Shown here piece by piece: positions 34,282 to 42,978 of a DNA stretch of 64,000 bases. Each line of letters starts with the position of its first letter. The stretch's first letter is position 1. The DNA is taken from the NCBI RefSeq assembly GCF_035917235.1, contig NZ_CP108423.1:4157001-4221000 (forward strand). The letters are read 5' to 3'. Below the pieces are notes generated by a model. It did not search any database. It saw only the letters and a program-made list of their open reading frames with translations, and was not told where the DNA came from. The translations under genes were made by a program, and so were the position numbers. The stretch comes from Streptomyces sp. NBC_01294. Lineage in GTDB: Bacteria; Actinomycetota; Actinomycetes; Streptomycetales; Streptomycetaceae.

Positions 34282-36491
34282 CCACCGCAGCGACTGAGCT
34301 CTTCCCGGTCCCCGAGGCGCGGGCCCGTACCGGCCGCCATGCCGTCGACCGGCCCCGCTGGGAACGGCCCACGCTCGCCGGGCTGCTGATCGCCACGGCC
34401 GCGCTGCTCCTGTGGGACCTGGGCGCCTCCGGCTACGCCAACTCCTTCTACTCCGCCGCCGTGCAGGCGGGCAGCGAGAGCTGGAAGGCGTTCTTCTTCG
34501 GCTCCTCCGACGCCGGCAACTCCATCACCGTCGACAAGCCCCCGGCCGCCCTGTGGCCGATGATGCTGTCCGTCCGGCTCTTCGGGCTGGGCGCCTGGCA
34601 GATCCTCGTCCCGCAGGCCCTGATGGGCGTCGCGACCACCGGCGTGCTGTACGCCGCCGTCCGCCGCCAGTTCGGGCCCGGGGCCGCGCTGCTGAGCGGC
34701 GCCGCCTTCGCGCTGACACCCGTCGCCGCGCTGATGTTCCGCTTCAACAACCCCGACGCGCTGCTGACCCTGCTGCTGACCGTCACCGTGTACTGCGTGC
34801 TGCGGGCCCTCGACGGGGCGCACACCCGGTGGCTGCTCTGGGCCGGGGTCGCGGTCGGCTTCGCCTTCCTCACCAAGACCCTGCAGGCCTTCGTCATCCT
34901 GCCGCCGCTCGCCGTGCTGTACGCCGTCTGCGCGCCCACCCGGCTGCGCAGGCGCCTCGGGCAGCTGCTGGCGGCCGGGCTCGCGATGGTGGTGGCCGGC
35001 GGCTGGTGGGTCGCGATCGTCGAGCTGTGGCCCGCCTCCTCCCGCCCGTACATCGGCGGCTCGCAGACCAACTCCTTCCTGGAGCTGACCCTCGGCTACA
35101 ACGGCCTCGGCCGGATCAACGGCAATGAGACCGGCAGCGTCGGCGGCGGACGCGGAGGCGCAGGTGGTGGCGGTGGCGGTGGCGGCGGAGGCTGGGGAGA
35201 GACCGGCTTCGACCGGCTCTTCGCGGGCAACATCGGCGGGCAGATCTCCTGGTTGCTGCCGGCGGCCCTGGTGCTGCTCGTGGCCGGGCTGGTCGTCACC
35301 TGGCGGGCCCGCCGGGCCACCGACTCGCTGGAGGGCATGGCCCGTGCGGCCTTCCTGGCCTGGGGCGGATCGCTGCTGATCACCGCGGTCGTCTTCAGCT
35401 ACATGCAGGGCATCTTCCACGAGTACTACACCGTGGCGCTGGCGCCCTTCGTGGCCGCGCTGATCGGCATGGGCGTCGCCCTGCTGTGGGAGGAGCGCAA
35501 CGGCCTGGCCGCAGCGCTCACCCTGTCCGGAACGCTCGCCCTGACGGCGGTCTGGTCGTACGTACTGCTCGGCCGCGCCACCGGGTACCTGCCGTGGCTG
35601 CGCTGGGCGGTCCTGGTGGGTGGGCTGCTCGCCGCGGCTGCGCTGCCCTTCGCCGAGCGGGCCGGCCGCCGGATGCTGCGGGCCACGGCCGGGCTGGGAC
35701 TGGCGGCGGCCCTGGCCGGGCCGTTCGCGTACTGCCTGACCACTGTGAGCACCGGGCACACCGGATCCATCGTGACCGCCGGACCGGCGGTGGCGGGCGG
35801 CCGGGGCGGACCCGGCGGGATGATGGGCGGCCCCGGTGGCGCGGGCGGCCCGGGCGGTGCCGGGGAGATGTTGCAGGGCGGCCCGGGCGGACAGCCGGGC
35901 GGTGCCCGGCCGGGTGGGGGCCAGGACGGCGGCCAGGGTGGCGGCACCCCGCTGCAGGGCACCCCGCCGCAAGGCGCCGTACGGCAAGGCCAGGGCGGCC
36001 AGGGTGGTCAAGGCGCTCTGCCGCAGGGCCAGGGCGGAACGGGCGGACCCGGTGCCGAGCGCGCCGGCGGCGGTCGGGGCGGGCCGGGCGGTCTGCTGAA
36101 CGGCGCCCAGGTCGGCGCCGAGGCCAAGGCGGCCCTCACCGCCGGCGCCGACGCGTACACGTGGGCGGCGGCCGCCATCGGCTCGCAGAACGCGGCGAGT
36201 TACCAGCTGGCCTCCGGCGTACCCGTCATGCCGATCGGCGGCTTCAACGGCAGCGACCCCTCGCCGACCCTGGAGCAGTTCAAGAAGTACGTGCAGGAGG
36301 GCAGGATCCACTGGTTCATCGGCCAGGGCGGCACCACCGGTACCACCGGTACCGCCGAGGGCGGCGGCCAGCGCGGTGGCGGACCGGGCGGCGGCACCAG
36401 CACGGCCATCGAGACCTGGGTCAAGGCCACGTTCACGGCGTCGACGGTCGGCGGAGCCACCTTCTACGACCTGACGGCTCCGACCTCCTGA
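34278..36491 (+). CDS. GT39-family polyprenyl-phosphate-sugar glycosyltransferase
   Basis: This 737-residue multi-spanning protein has an ArnT/PMT-like core: SITVDKPPAALWPMMLSVRLFG holds the acidic catalytic loop, then FRFNNPDALLTLLLTVTVYC and HEYYTVALAPFVAALIGMG. At least ten helices span residues 35-500. Two low-complexity parts stand out: a loop of mostly glycine (about 288-308) and a long Gly/Gln/Pro-rich region (about 507-611) before a soluble extracellular C-terminal domain. It probably transfers a sugar from the lipid donor made by the preceding gene product to cell-surface proteins or glycans. Confidence 0.92.
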   Translation: MTTAATELFPVPEARARTGRHAVDRPRWERPTLAGLLIATAALLLWDLGASGYANSFYSAAVQAGSESWKAFFFGSSDAGNSITVDKPPAALWPMMLSVRLFGLGAWQILVPQALMGVATTGVLYAAVRRQFGPGAALLSGAAFALTPVAALMFRFNNPDALLTLLLTVTVYCVLRALDGAHTRWLLWAGVAVGFAFLTKTLQAFVILPPLAVLYAVCAPTRLRRRLGQLLAAGLAMVVAGGWWVAIVELWPASSRPYIGGSQTNSFLELTLGYNGLGRINGNETGSVGGGRGGAGGGGGGGGGGWGETGFDRLFAGNIGGQISWLLPAALVLLVAGLVVTWRARRATDSLEGMARAAFLAWGGSLLITAVVFSYMQGIFHEYYTVALAPFVAALIGMGVALLWEERNGLAAALTLSGTLALTAVWSYVLLGRATGYLPWLRWAVLVGGLLAAAALPFAERAGRRMLRATAGLGLAAALAGPFAYCLTTVSTGHTGSIVTAGPAVAGGRGGPGGMMGGPGGAGGPGGAGEMLQGGPGGQPGGARPGGGQDGGQGGGTPLQGTPPQGAVRQGQGGQGGQGALPQGQGGTGGPGAERAGGGRGGPGGLLNGAQVGAEAKAALTAGADAYTWAAAAIGSQNAASYQLASGVPVMPIGGFNGSDPSPTLEQFKKYVQEGRIHWFIGQGGTTGTTGTAEGGGQRGGGPGGGTSTAIETWVKATFTASTVGGATFYDLTAPTS

Positions 36492-36580
36492 TCGGGGCTC
36501 ATCGACACCACACCCCCTAGCATCAAGAGGGCGGACCGGGCATTCCGGGCTGATCCACCTGTCGTGAGGAGGGTGCCTGC

Positions 36581-37213
36581 ATGGTGACTGCGGCCGATCC
36601 CGGCGAGACCCGGACCAGTGTGTGGCTGGCCGCCAGGCCGGCCACCCCCGCCAGAGGCCGCAGCGAGGCACCCTCCGGGCTCGACCGGGAGCGGATCACC
36701 GCCGCCACCGTGCGACTCCTCGACTCCGAGGGGCTGGCCCGGTTCTCGATGCGGCGGCTCGCCGCCGGGCTCGGGGTCACCGCGATGTCCCTGTACTGGT
36801 ACGTGGACACCAAGCACGACCTTCTCGAACTCGCCCTGGACAGCGCCCTGGGCGAGCTGAGGATGCCGGCCGGGCCGGCCGGGCCGCCGGGATCCGGCGA
36901 GGCGGGCTGGCCGGGCCGGCTGCAGACGATGGCCCGGGGCTACCGGGGGGTGCTGGCGGACCATCCGTGGGTGGGTCCGCTCACCGCCGCCTACCCGAAC
37001 ATCGGCCCGCACGCGCGGGCCTTCGACACCGCGCTCCAGCGGCTGCTGGACGCCACCGGCCTGGCGGACGCCGCCCGGACCGGCGCCCACCTGGCCGTCT
37101 CGCAGTTCCTGCACGGCTGCGGGGGCGCGGTCCGGCGGGCGCCCGAGGGCGACTTCTGCCTCGCGCTCGACGTCCTGATCGCGGGCATCGAGGCCAAGGC
37201 CGCCAGCGCTTAG
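36581..37213 (+). CDS. TetR-family transcriptional regulator
   Basis: This 210-residue protein starts at ATG 36581 after GAGGAGGG. A Pro/Ala-rich leader precedes the HTH (ERITAATVRLLDSEGLARFSMRRLAAGLGVTAMSLYWYVDTKHDLL, about 37-82), typical of the TetR_C_1 group. The ligand-binding part (about 95-205) contains GYRGVLADHPWVGPLTAAYPN. Its 3' end overlaps the convergent MFS transporter gene by 4 bp. It may control the transporter, although the transporter already has a MarR gene in its own operon. Confidence 0.9.
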   Translation: MVTAADPGETRTSVWLAARPATPARGRSEAPSGLDRERITAATVRLLDSEGLARFSMRRLAAGLGVTAMSLYWYVDTKHDLLELALDSALGELRMPAGPAGPPGSGEAGWPGRLQTMARGYRGVLADHPWVGPLTAAYPNIGPHARAFDTALQRLLDATGLADAARTGAHLAVSQFLHGCGGAVRRAPEGDFCLALDVLIAGIEAKAASA

Positions 37214-38901
37214 GCCTTGACCGAGGCCTTCTTCGCGGCTTCCTTCGCGGCCTTCTTCGCGGCACCCGGGGCGGCGGCCTCCGCGGGAGACGGCTCGTGC
37301 GAAGCCGCCGCAGGGGCGTGGGCCGCGGGCTTCGACTTCAGGGCGACCTCCTTGATGAACACCACCAGCACCAGCCCGAGCAGCGCGAACGGTGCGGCGT
37401 AGAGGAAGACGTCGCCGACGCCGTGCCCGTACGCGGACTCGATGACCTCGCGGACCGGCGCGGGCAGCTTGTCGAGGTCGGGGATCCCGCCCCCGGCGGT
37501 GCCGCCGTGACCCATGGCCGCGGCCTTCGGCCCGAGTGCGGCCATGCCGTCCTGGACGTAGTGCGTGACCCGGTTGGCCATGACCGCGCCCAGCGCGGAG
37601 ACGCCCACGGCGCCGCCGAGGGAGCGGAAGAAGGTGACGACCGAGCTGGCCGCGCCAAGGTCCTCGGGGGCCACCTGGTTCTGGGTGGCGAGGACCAGGT
37701 TCTGCATCATCATGCCGAGACCGAGGCCGGTCACCGCCATGTGGATCGCGATGTGCCAGTACGGGGTGTCGTGGCGCAGGGTGCCCAGCAGACCCAGCCC
37801 GGCCGTCAGCAGCACGCCGCCGCAGACGATCCAGGCCTTCCACTTACCGGTCTTGGTGATCACCTGACCGGAAAGGGTGGAGGAGACGAAGAGCCCGACG
37901 ATCATCGGAATCGTGAGGATTCCGGACATCGTGGGGGACTCGCCACGGGCCAACTGGAAGAACTGGCTGAAAAACACGGTCCCCGAGAACATCGCGATGC
38001 CCACGAACAGCGAGGCGGCCGAGGCCAGCGTGATGGTCTTGTTGCGGAACAGCCGCAGCGGGATGATCGGGTCGCTCGCGCGGGACTCGACGAGGACGAA
38101 GAGCAGGCCGAGCGCCACCGCCCCGCCCGTCATCGCCCAGGTCTGCCAGGAGATCCACGCGTAGGAGTCGCCGGCCTGGGTGACCCAGATGAGCAGCAGT
38201 GACACGGATCCGCTGATCAGGAAGGCGCCCAGCCAGTCGACCTTGACGTCCCGGCGCACGACCGGGAGGTGCAGGGTCCGCTGGAGCACGATCAGCGCGA
38301 TGACCGCGAAGGGCACGCCGACGTAGAAGCACCAGCGCCAGCCCAGCCAGTCGGTGTCGGTGATGACGCCGCCGAGCAGCGGGCCGCCGACGGTGGCGAC
38401 GGCGAAGACCGCGCCGAGGTAGCCGCTGTACCGGCCGCGCTCGCGCGGGGAGATCATCGCGGCCATGACGATCTGGGCGAGGGCCGACAGACCGCCGACG
38501 CCGATGCCCTGGACCACGCGGCAGGCGATGAGCGTGCCGGTGTTCTGGGACAGGCCCGCGACCACGGAGCCGAGGACGTAGATCACGAGGGAGATCTGGA
38601 CCAGCAGCTTCTTGCTGAAGAGGTCGGACAGCTTGCCCCACAGCGGGGTGGCCGCCGTCATCGACAGCAGGGCCGCGGTGACGACCCAGGTGTACGAGGA
38701 CTGGGTGCCGCCGAGGTCGCTGATGATCTGGGGCAGGGCGTTGGAGACGATCGTGGAGGACAGGATCGCCACGAACATGCCGAGCATCAGCCCGGACAGC
38801 GCCTTCATGATCTGCGGGTGGGTCATGGTCACGGACGTGTCCGTGGATATGGGGACGGGTTCGGTCGAGGGCGTGTGGTCGGTCGTCTCCGACGGGGCCA
38901 T
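37210..38901 (-). CDS. MFS drug exporter, DHA2 (14-helix) family
   Basis: This 563-residue transporter has motif A GKLSDLFSKKLLVQISLVIYV and the family helices (LGMFVAILSSTIVSNALPQII, WRWCFYVGVPFAVIALIVL, GLGLGMMMQNLVLATQNQV). It belongs to the 14-helix proton antiporters that export lipophilic drugs or antibiotics. Its C-terminal cytoplasmic tail ends in an Ala/Lys repeat (AAKKAAKEAAKKASVKA), unusual for a transporter. It is preceded 13 bp upstream by a MarR gene in the same direction, so the two form an operon. Confidence 0.93.
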   Translation of the reverse strand: MAPSETTDHTPSTEPVPISTDTSVTMTHPQIMKALSGLMLGMFVAILSSTIVSNALPQIISDLGGTQSSYTWVVTAALLSMTAATPLWGKLSDLFSKKLLVQISLVIYVLGSVVAGLSQNTGTLIACRVVQGIGVGGLSALAQIVMAAMISPRERGRYSGYLGAVFAVATVGGPLLGGVITDTDWLGWRWCFYVGVPFAVIALIVLQRTLHLPVVRRDVKVDWLGAFLISGSVSLLLIWVTQAGDSYAWISWQTWAMTGGAVALGLLFVLVESRASDPIIPLRLFRNKTITLASAASLFVGIAMFSGTVFFSQFFQLARGESPTMSGILTIPMIVGLFVSSTLSGQVITKTGKWKAWIVCGGVLLTAGLGLLGTLRHDTPYWHIAIHMAVTGLGLGMMMQNLVLATQNQVAPEDLGAASSVVTFFRSLGGAVGVSALGAVMANRVTHYVQDGMAALGPKAAAMGHGGTAGGGIPDLDKLPAPVREVIESAYGHGVGDVFLYAAPFALLGLVLVVFIKEVALKSKPAAHAPAAASHEPSPAEAAAPGAAKKAAKEAAKKASVKA

Positions 38902-38914
38902 GTCTTTCCTTCGT

Positions 38915-39394
38915 CTAGAAGCTCGATCGGAGTCGGGCCAGCAGGGTGTTCAGTGCGTCGATGTCCTGGGCGGACCAGTCGTGGAGGGCTCTTTCCAGCG
39001 CGGCCGTGTACCGGGCGCCGATCTCGCCGAGGAGCGCCCGTCCGGCCGGGGTGAGCCGCAGGATCCGGCAGCGTCCGTCGCCCGGGTCGGTCTCGCGCTC
39101 GATCCAGCCGCGGTCGGCGACGTGGGTGACGTGCCGGCTGGTCACGGAGATGTCGACGGCCATGTACTCGGCCAGCCTGCTCAGCCGCATCTCTCCGTGC
39201 CGGTCGAGCACGGTGAGGACGGCTGCGGCGCCCGGCGGGCAGTCCGGGGGCAGGTTGCGGGCGAGCTCCCGCTTGACCGCGCCGATGGCGGTGAGCCGGC
39301 CGGCCAGCTCCTCGTGCGGAGTGGTCCGCGTCGTCCGCGTGGTCTGAGCGGTCGGAGTGGTCTGAGCGGTCGGAGTGGTCCGAGTGGTCTGCAT
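38915..39394 (-). CDS. MarR-family transcriptional regulator
   Basis: This protein has 159 residues from ATG 39394. A short Thr-rich leader with repeated TTPTAQ units precedes a winged HTH (MRLSRLAEYMAVDISVTSRHVTHVADRGWIERETDPGDGRCRILRLTPAGRALL). MarR proteins repress drug-efflux operons and release DNA on binding phenolic or antibiotic ligands. Two TTGC-N5-GCAA sites lie just upstream at 39420-39461, which argues against starts further upstream than 39415. It is co-transcribed with the MFS exporter gene. Confidence 0.9.
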   Translation of the reverse strand: MQTTRTTPTAQTTPTAQTTRTTRTTPHEELAGRLTAIGAVKRELARNLPPDCPPGAAAVLTVLDRHGEMRLSRLAEYMAVDISVTSRHVTHVADRGWIERETDPGDGRCRILRLTPAGRALLGEIGARYTAALERALHDWSAQDIDALNTLLARLRSSF

Positions 39395-39419
39395 CGTCAC
39401 CGGGCGGCCCCCCATCTTG

Positions 39420-39461
39420 TTGCTTGAGGCAACCATAAGAGGAGATGGTTGCTGCAGGCAA
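39420..39461. promoter_or_regulatory. Two MarR-type operator sites upstream of the exporter operon
   Basis: TTGCTTGAGGCAA (39420-39432) and TTGCTGCAGGCAA (39449-39461) are two copies of TTGC-N5-GCAA, 29 bp apart and so nearly on the same helix face. They lie directly before the MarR start and are the likely autorepression sites. Confidence 0.65.
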
Positions 39462-39518
39462 ACGAATCCGGGGGGTGGGGCGGTAAAGGAATCGGAAAAC
39501 CGGCTAGGGTCCTGCTCC

Positions 39519-39761
39519 ATGGCTGACAACCACAACTCACAGGTCCCCGAAGGCAACCACGACCCCGCGGGCAGCACGCAGATGTTCCGGGCGTTCGTCG
39601 AAGAGGCCGCACCGGCCCGGCAGGCGGGCGGGCCGGGATCCCGTCAGCAGCGCCGCGCGGAGCAGGGGCGGTCCGGTTCGTCGAACCCGACCGCCAAGAT
39701 CGCGCTGGTCATCGCGCTCGTGCTCATGATCGGCGCGGCGGCCTGGGTGGTCCTGAAGTAA
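39519..39761 (+). CDS. Small tail-anchored membrane protein
   Basis: This 80-residue protein starts at ATG 39519 (MADNHNSQVPEG). A hydrophilic N-terminal part (RQAGGPGSRQQRRAEQGR) is followed by one C-terminal transmembrane helix, IALVIALVLMIGAAAWVVL, with the N-terminus inside. No domain is recognised. It is transcribed divergently from the MarR operon and could be affected by the same operators. Confidence 0.75.
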   Translation: MADNHNSQVPEGNHDPAGSTQMFRAFVEEAAPARQAGGPGSRQQRRAEQGRSGSSNPTAKIALVIALVLMIGAAAWVVLK

Positions 39762-39786
39762 CGCCGCTCGGCGGGGCCCGCGGGCC

Positions 39787-40584
39787 TCAGCTCCAGGTGG
39801 CGGTGACCTTCCGGGTGTCCACGTGCATGCCCAGCGGCACCCGCCAGGCCTCCACGCACACGGTGTAGGTCTGCGTCTGCGAGGCTCCGCCCGCGAGGGG
39901 TGCGGGGAGCGGCTGGGTCGTGGTGATCGTGGCCCAGTCGACGCCGAGGGCGCCGATGATGTGCGTCGCGAAGCTGACCGTGCCCGAACGGGCCGCGGTG
40001 GTCCCGGTGTTGGTGAAGGTCATGGTGACGTGCTCGCACCAGCGGTCGGCCGCGGGCGCCCGGGTCGGCGTGGACAGCGTCAGCCGCGCCGGGGTGGCCG
40101 GCGGCGGAGCCGGCGGTGTCGTGCCGGGCTTGGTGGGGCCGGCCGGGCTCGTCGGCGAGGTGGGCGAGGCCGGCGACCCGGGTCCGGTCGGGATGCCCTG
40201 GCCGCCCGGCGTGTTCGGTGTGCCGGGTGCCGTGGTGGTCCGGCCCGGTCCCGCCGGAGCGCCGGGTGTGCTCGCGGAGCCGCCGGGGCCGGTGCTCGCG
40301 GTTCCGCCCGGGGTGGAGCCGCCAGGGGATCCGGATCCGGGCGCACTGGCCGACGTACTGGACGACACGGAGGATCCGCCCGCCGCGGACGGACCGCCGA
40401 GCTGCTGGAACTCCACCCGGCCCTGCGGTGCCACGTTCTCCCCCGCACCCCGTTCGGGGCCCGGGGCCGCGGCGCCCACAGCGACGTAGCCGTCCCGCGC
40501 CGGGCCGCCGCAGCCGGTGAGGCCGGCGGCGGCCGTGCAGCACAGGGCGAGGAGGGCGGTGGCCGCTCGCGATCCCTTTCGCAT
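39787..40584 (-). CDS. Lipoprotein with long Ser/Thr/Pro/Gly linker
   Basis: This 265-residue protein has signal peptide ATALLALCCTAAAGLTGCGG, with lipobox LTGC, so it is probably lipidated at Cys25. A low-complexity region rich in Gly/Ser/Thr/Pro (about 65-165) acts as a wall-spanning linker. The C-terminal globular domain (about 170-265) is beta-rich with two cysteines (RWCEHVTMTFTNTGTTAARSG, TYTVCVEAW) and resembles DUF4232-like or CARDB-like extracellular domains. The function is unknown. It ends facing the small tail-anchored gene. Confidence 0.82.
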   Translation of the reverse strand: MRKGSRAATALLALCCTAAAGLTGCGGPARDGYVAVGAAAPGPERGAGENVAPQGRVEFQQLGGPSAAGGSSVSSSTSASAPGSGSPGGSTPGGTASTGPGGSASTPGAPAGPGRTTTAPGTPNTPGGQGIPTGPGSPASPTSPTSPAGPTKPGTTPPAPPPATPARLTLSTPTRAPAADRWCEHVTMTFTNTGTTAARSGTVSFATHIIGALGVDWATITTTQPLPAPLAGGASQTQTYTVCVEAWRVPLGMHVDTRKVTATWS

Positions 40585-40634
40585 CGCGCCAGTTTTCCTG
40601 ACGGATCGTCAATTGGGAAGCGTGCGGCGCCCGG

Positions 40635-41477
40635 TCACTCCCCGATCAGGCCCACGCGCAGTTGCGCGAGGGTGCGCGTCAGCAGCCGGGAGACGTGCAT
40701 CTGGGAGATGCCGACCTCCTCGCCGATCTGCGACTGGGTCATGTTGGCGAAGAAGCGCAGCATGATGATCTGCCGTTCCCGGGGCGGGAGTTTGGCGAGC
40801 AGCGGCTTCAGGGACTCGCGGTACTCGACGCCTTCGAGCGCGGTGTCCTCGTAGCCGAGGCGGTCCGCGAGCGAGCCCTCTCCGCCCTCGTCCTCCGGGG
40901 AGGGCGAGTCGAGCGAGGAGGCGGTGTAGGCGTTGCCCACGGCGAGGCCGTCGACGACGTCCTCCTCCGAGACCCCGAGCACGGCGGCGAGCTCCGGCAC
41001 GGTCGGCGAGCGGTCCAGTTTCTGGGCGAGCTCGTCGCTGGCCTTGGTCAGCGCGAGGCGCAGCTCCTGGAGCCGGCGCGGGACGCGGACGGACCAGGAG
41101 GTGTCCCTAAAGAATCGTTTGATCTCGCCCACGACGGTCGGCATCGCGAACGTCGGGAACTCGACGCCGCGTTCGCAGTCGAACCGGTCGATCGCCTTGA
41201 TCAGGCCGATGGTGCCGACCTGGACGATGTCTTCCATCGGCTCGTTGCGGCTGCGGAAGCGGGCGGCCGCGTACCGCACGAGGGGCAGGTTCAGCTCGAT
41301 CAGGGTGTCGCGTACGTACGCCCGGTCGGGGCTGTCCGCGTCCAGGGCGGCAAGTCGCTGGAAGAGGGAGCGGGAGAGGGTGCGGGTGTCGATGGCTTCC
41401 GAGCGGTCGGACACTGCCGGCGGTGTCGCGCTCTTGACGAGCGTGAGCACCTTGGAGCTGCCCTGGTCTACGGACAT
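40635..41477 (-). CDS. sigN: SigB/SigF-family RNA polymerase sigma factor (SigN-like)
   Basis: This 280-residue group 3 sigma factor has region 2 ([55 protein letters not shown]), region 3 (LQELRLALTKASDELAQKLD, TVPELAAVLGVSEEDVVDGL) and region 4 ([45 protein letters not shown]). It is a close paralogue of the gene upstream at 41708, from which it is separated by 230 bp. The pair, in this order and before tadA and upp, recalls sigN-sigF of S. coelicolor, which act in development. The name rests on remembered order. No anti-sigma gene is adjacent. Confidence 0.88.
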   Translation of the reverse strand: MSVDQGSSKVLTLVKSATPPAVSDRSEAIDTRTLSRSLFQRLAALDADSPDRAYVRDTLIELNLPLVRYAAARFRSRNEPMEDIVQVGTIGLIKAIDRFDCERGVEFPTFAMPTVVGEIKRFFRDTSWSVRVPRRLQELRLALTKASDELAQKLDRSPTVPELAAVLGVSEEDVVDGLAVGNAYTASSLDSPSPEDEGGEGSLADRLGYEDTALEGVEYRESLKPLLAKLPPRERQIIMLRFFANMTQSQIGEEVGISQMHVSRLLTRTLAQLRVGLIGE

Positions 41478-41707
41478 GCCACCCCCTTGAGGTCGCGGAC
41501 GGTCGCGTACGGCGCGCCCGTCGGAGGAACGCAGCCTCCACCTGAATACCGGAGGCGGGGCTGCGGCAAACGCGGTTCAAGCAGAATGTCACATGTCGGC
41601 AACACGCTGTAGCGCCAAGTCGACATATATCTCCAGCGACAGAAGAGGTAAGAAGGCGATCAGCCCGTTCTGTCGGGAAACGACTGAATGATCTCCACTC
41701 GTTCCGG

Positions 41708-42616
41708 TTACGCCTCGATCCTGTTTGCGGATCTCAGTCGGGCGAAACTCCGGGCGAGCAGCCGGGAGACGTGCATCTGGGAGACGCCGAGCTCCGCGCT
41801 GATCTGCGACTGCGTCAGGTTGTTGTAGTACCGCAGGAGCAGGATCCGCTGTTCCCGCTCGGGCAGTTGTACGAGGAGGTGGCGGACGAGGTCGCGGTGC
41901 TCGACCCCGGCCAGCTCCGGGTCCTCGTAGCCGAGGCGGTCCAGTAGCCCGGGCATGCCGTCGCCCTCCTGTGCGGCCTCCAGCGAGGTCGCGTGGTAGC
42001 TGCGGCCGGCCTCGATGCAGGACAGCACCTCGTCCTCGGTGATCCTCAGCCGCTCGGCGATCTCGGCGGTGGTCGGGGTGCGGCCGTGGAGGGTGGTGAG
42101 GTCCTCGGTGGCGGCGTTGACCTGGACCCACAGCTCGTGGAGGCGGCGCGGGACGTGGACGGTGCGGACGTTGTCGCGGAAGTACCGCTTGATTTCGCCC
42201 ACGACGGTCGGCATCGCGAAGGTCGGGAACTGCACGCCGCGGTCCGGGTCGAACCGGTCGATGGCGTTGATCAGCCCGATGGTGCCGACTTGGACCACGT
42301 CCTCCATCGGCTCGTTGCGGCTGCGGAAGCGGGCGGCCGCGTACCGGACGAGCGGGAGGTTGGCCTCGATGAGGGCCCCGCGCACCCGGGTGTGCTCGCT
42401 CGTGCCCGGCTCCAGACCCTTCAGCTGGCCGAAGAGCACCTGGGTGAGGGCCCGGGTGTCCGCGCCCCGGCTCGGGGGTCTCGGCGGGGCCGGGGGCTCT
42501 TCGGGCGGCTCCTGGCGGGGCTCCTGGCGGTGCTCTCGCTGGGGCTCCTGCTGGGGCGGTACCTGGGGGTCCTGTCGGGGTGGCACTTGAGGCGCAGTAC
42601 TGGCCGGCACGGTCAC
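41708..42616 (-). CDS. sigF: SigB/SigF-family sporulation-type sigma factor (SigF-like)
   Basis: This 302-residue protein starts at GTG 42616 behind AAGGGG. A Pro/Gln/Glu-rich N-terminal extension of about 50 residues precedes regions 2-4, which are nearly identical in layout to the neighbour ([79 protein letters not shown]). In S. coelicolor SigF is needed for late spore maturation. The anti-sigma and anti-anti-sigma partners are not next to it. The RsbW-like protein at 3764 is one candidate among many in such genomes. Confidence 0.88.
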   Translation of the reverse strand: MTVPASTAPQVPPRQDPQVPPQQEPQREHRQEPRQEPPEEPPAPPRPPSRGADTRALTQVLFGQLKGLEPGTSEHTRVRGALIEANLPLVRYAAARFRSRNEPMEDVVQVGTIGLINAIDRFDPDRGVQFPTFAMPTVVGEIKRYFRDNVRTVHVPRRLHELWVQVNAATEDLTTLHGRTPTTAEIAERLRITEDEVLSCIEAGRSYHATSLEAAQEGDGMPGLLDRLGYEDPELAGVEHRDLVRHLLVQLPEREQRILLLRYYNNLTQSQISAELGVSQMHVSRLLARSFARLRSANRIEA

Positions 42617-42758
42617 GCCACCCCTTCAGTCAACTCATCCGTCAAAAGCGGTCATAGCATCACAAGAGATGTGCACTGTGTGCAAGCACCGTATATCGCC
42701 GTGTTGAGGGCAAGTTGGGCATATCAGGGCATTGTGCCCAGTGATGGGTATGCAAAAA

Positions 42759-42784
42759 GCCCCCCACCCGTCGGAGTGGGGGGC
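42759..42784 (-). terminator. Intrinsic terminator with U-tract on minus strand
   Basis: A 9-bp stem, GCCCCCCAC with GTGGGGGGC (42759-42767 and 42776-42784), is followed on the minus strand by TTTTT. It is placed 33 bp after the stop of the 53-residue gene at 42817 and before the sigma gene promoter. Confidence 0.85.
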
Positions 42785-42816
42785 CGGAATTCCGGGAACC
42801 GCTTCAGCGTACGGGG

Positions 42817-42978
42817 TCAGCGCACCAGTTCGGTCATGAACTCGCCGATGCCGGAGGCGGCATCCGATATCCCCTGGAAGCCTATTTCCACCATCTCGGC
42901 GGCTCTCTTCGGCTGGGTGATGATCACGAAGAGGACGAACACGGTGAGGGCACCCGTGATGAGCTTCTTGGTGTCCAC
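42817..42978 (-). CDS. 53-residue single-helix membrane protein
   Basis: This short gene starts at GTG 42978 with GGGGAGG 10 bases upstream, ends at TGA 42817 and is followed by an intrinsic terminator, so it is a complete transcription unit. The product begins MDTKKLITGAL and has one membrane helix (LITGALTVFVLFVIITQ). It continues with an amphipathic cytoplasmic or external tail, AAEMVEIGFQGISDAASGIG, ending EFMTELVR. The family is not recognised. Its position just upstream of the SigF-like gene and downstream of a 6C-type RNA is notable. Confidence 0.75.
   Translation of the reverse strand: MDTKKLITGALTVFVLFVIITQPKRAAEMVEIGFQGISDAASGIGEFMTELVR

Noticed and set aside
40635..42616. Local anti-sigma partner for the sigma pair
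   Set aside because: Neighbouring genes (lipoprotein, 53-residue membrane protein) show no RsbW or STAS features; the nearest RsbW-like gene is at 3764 and linkage cannot be claimed.
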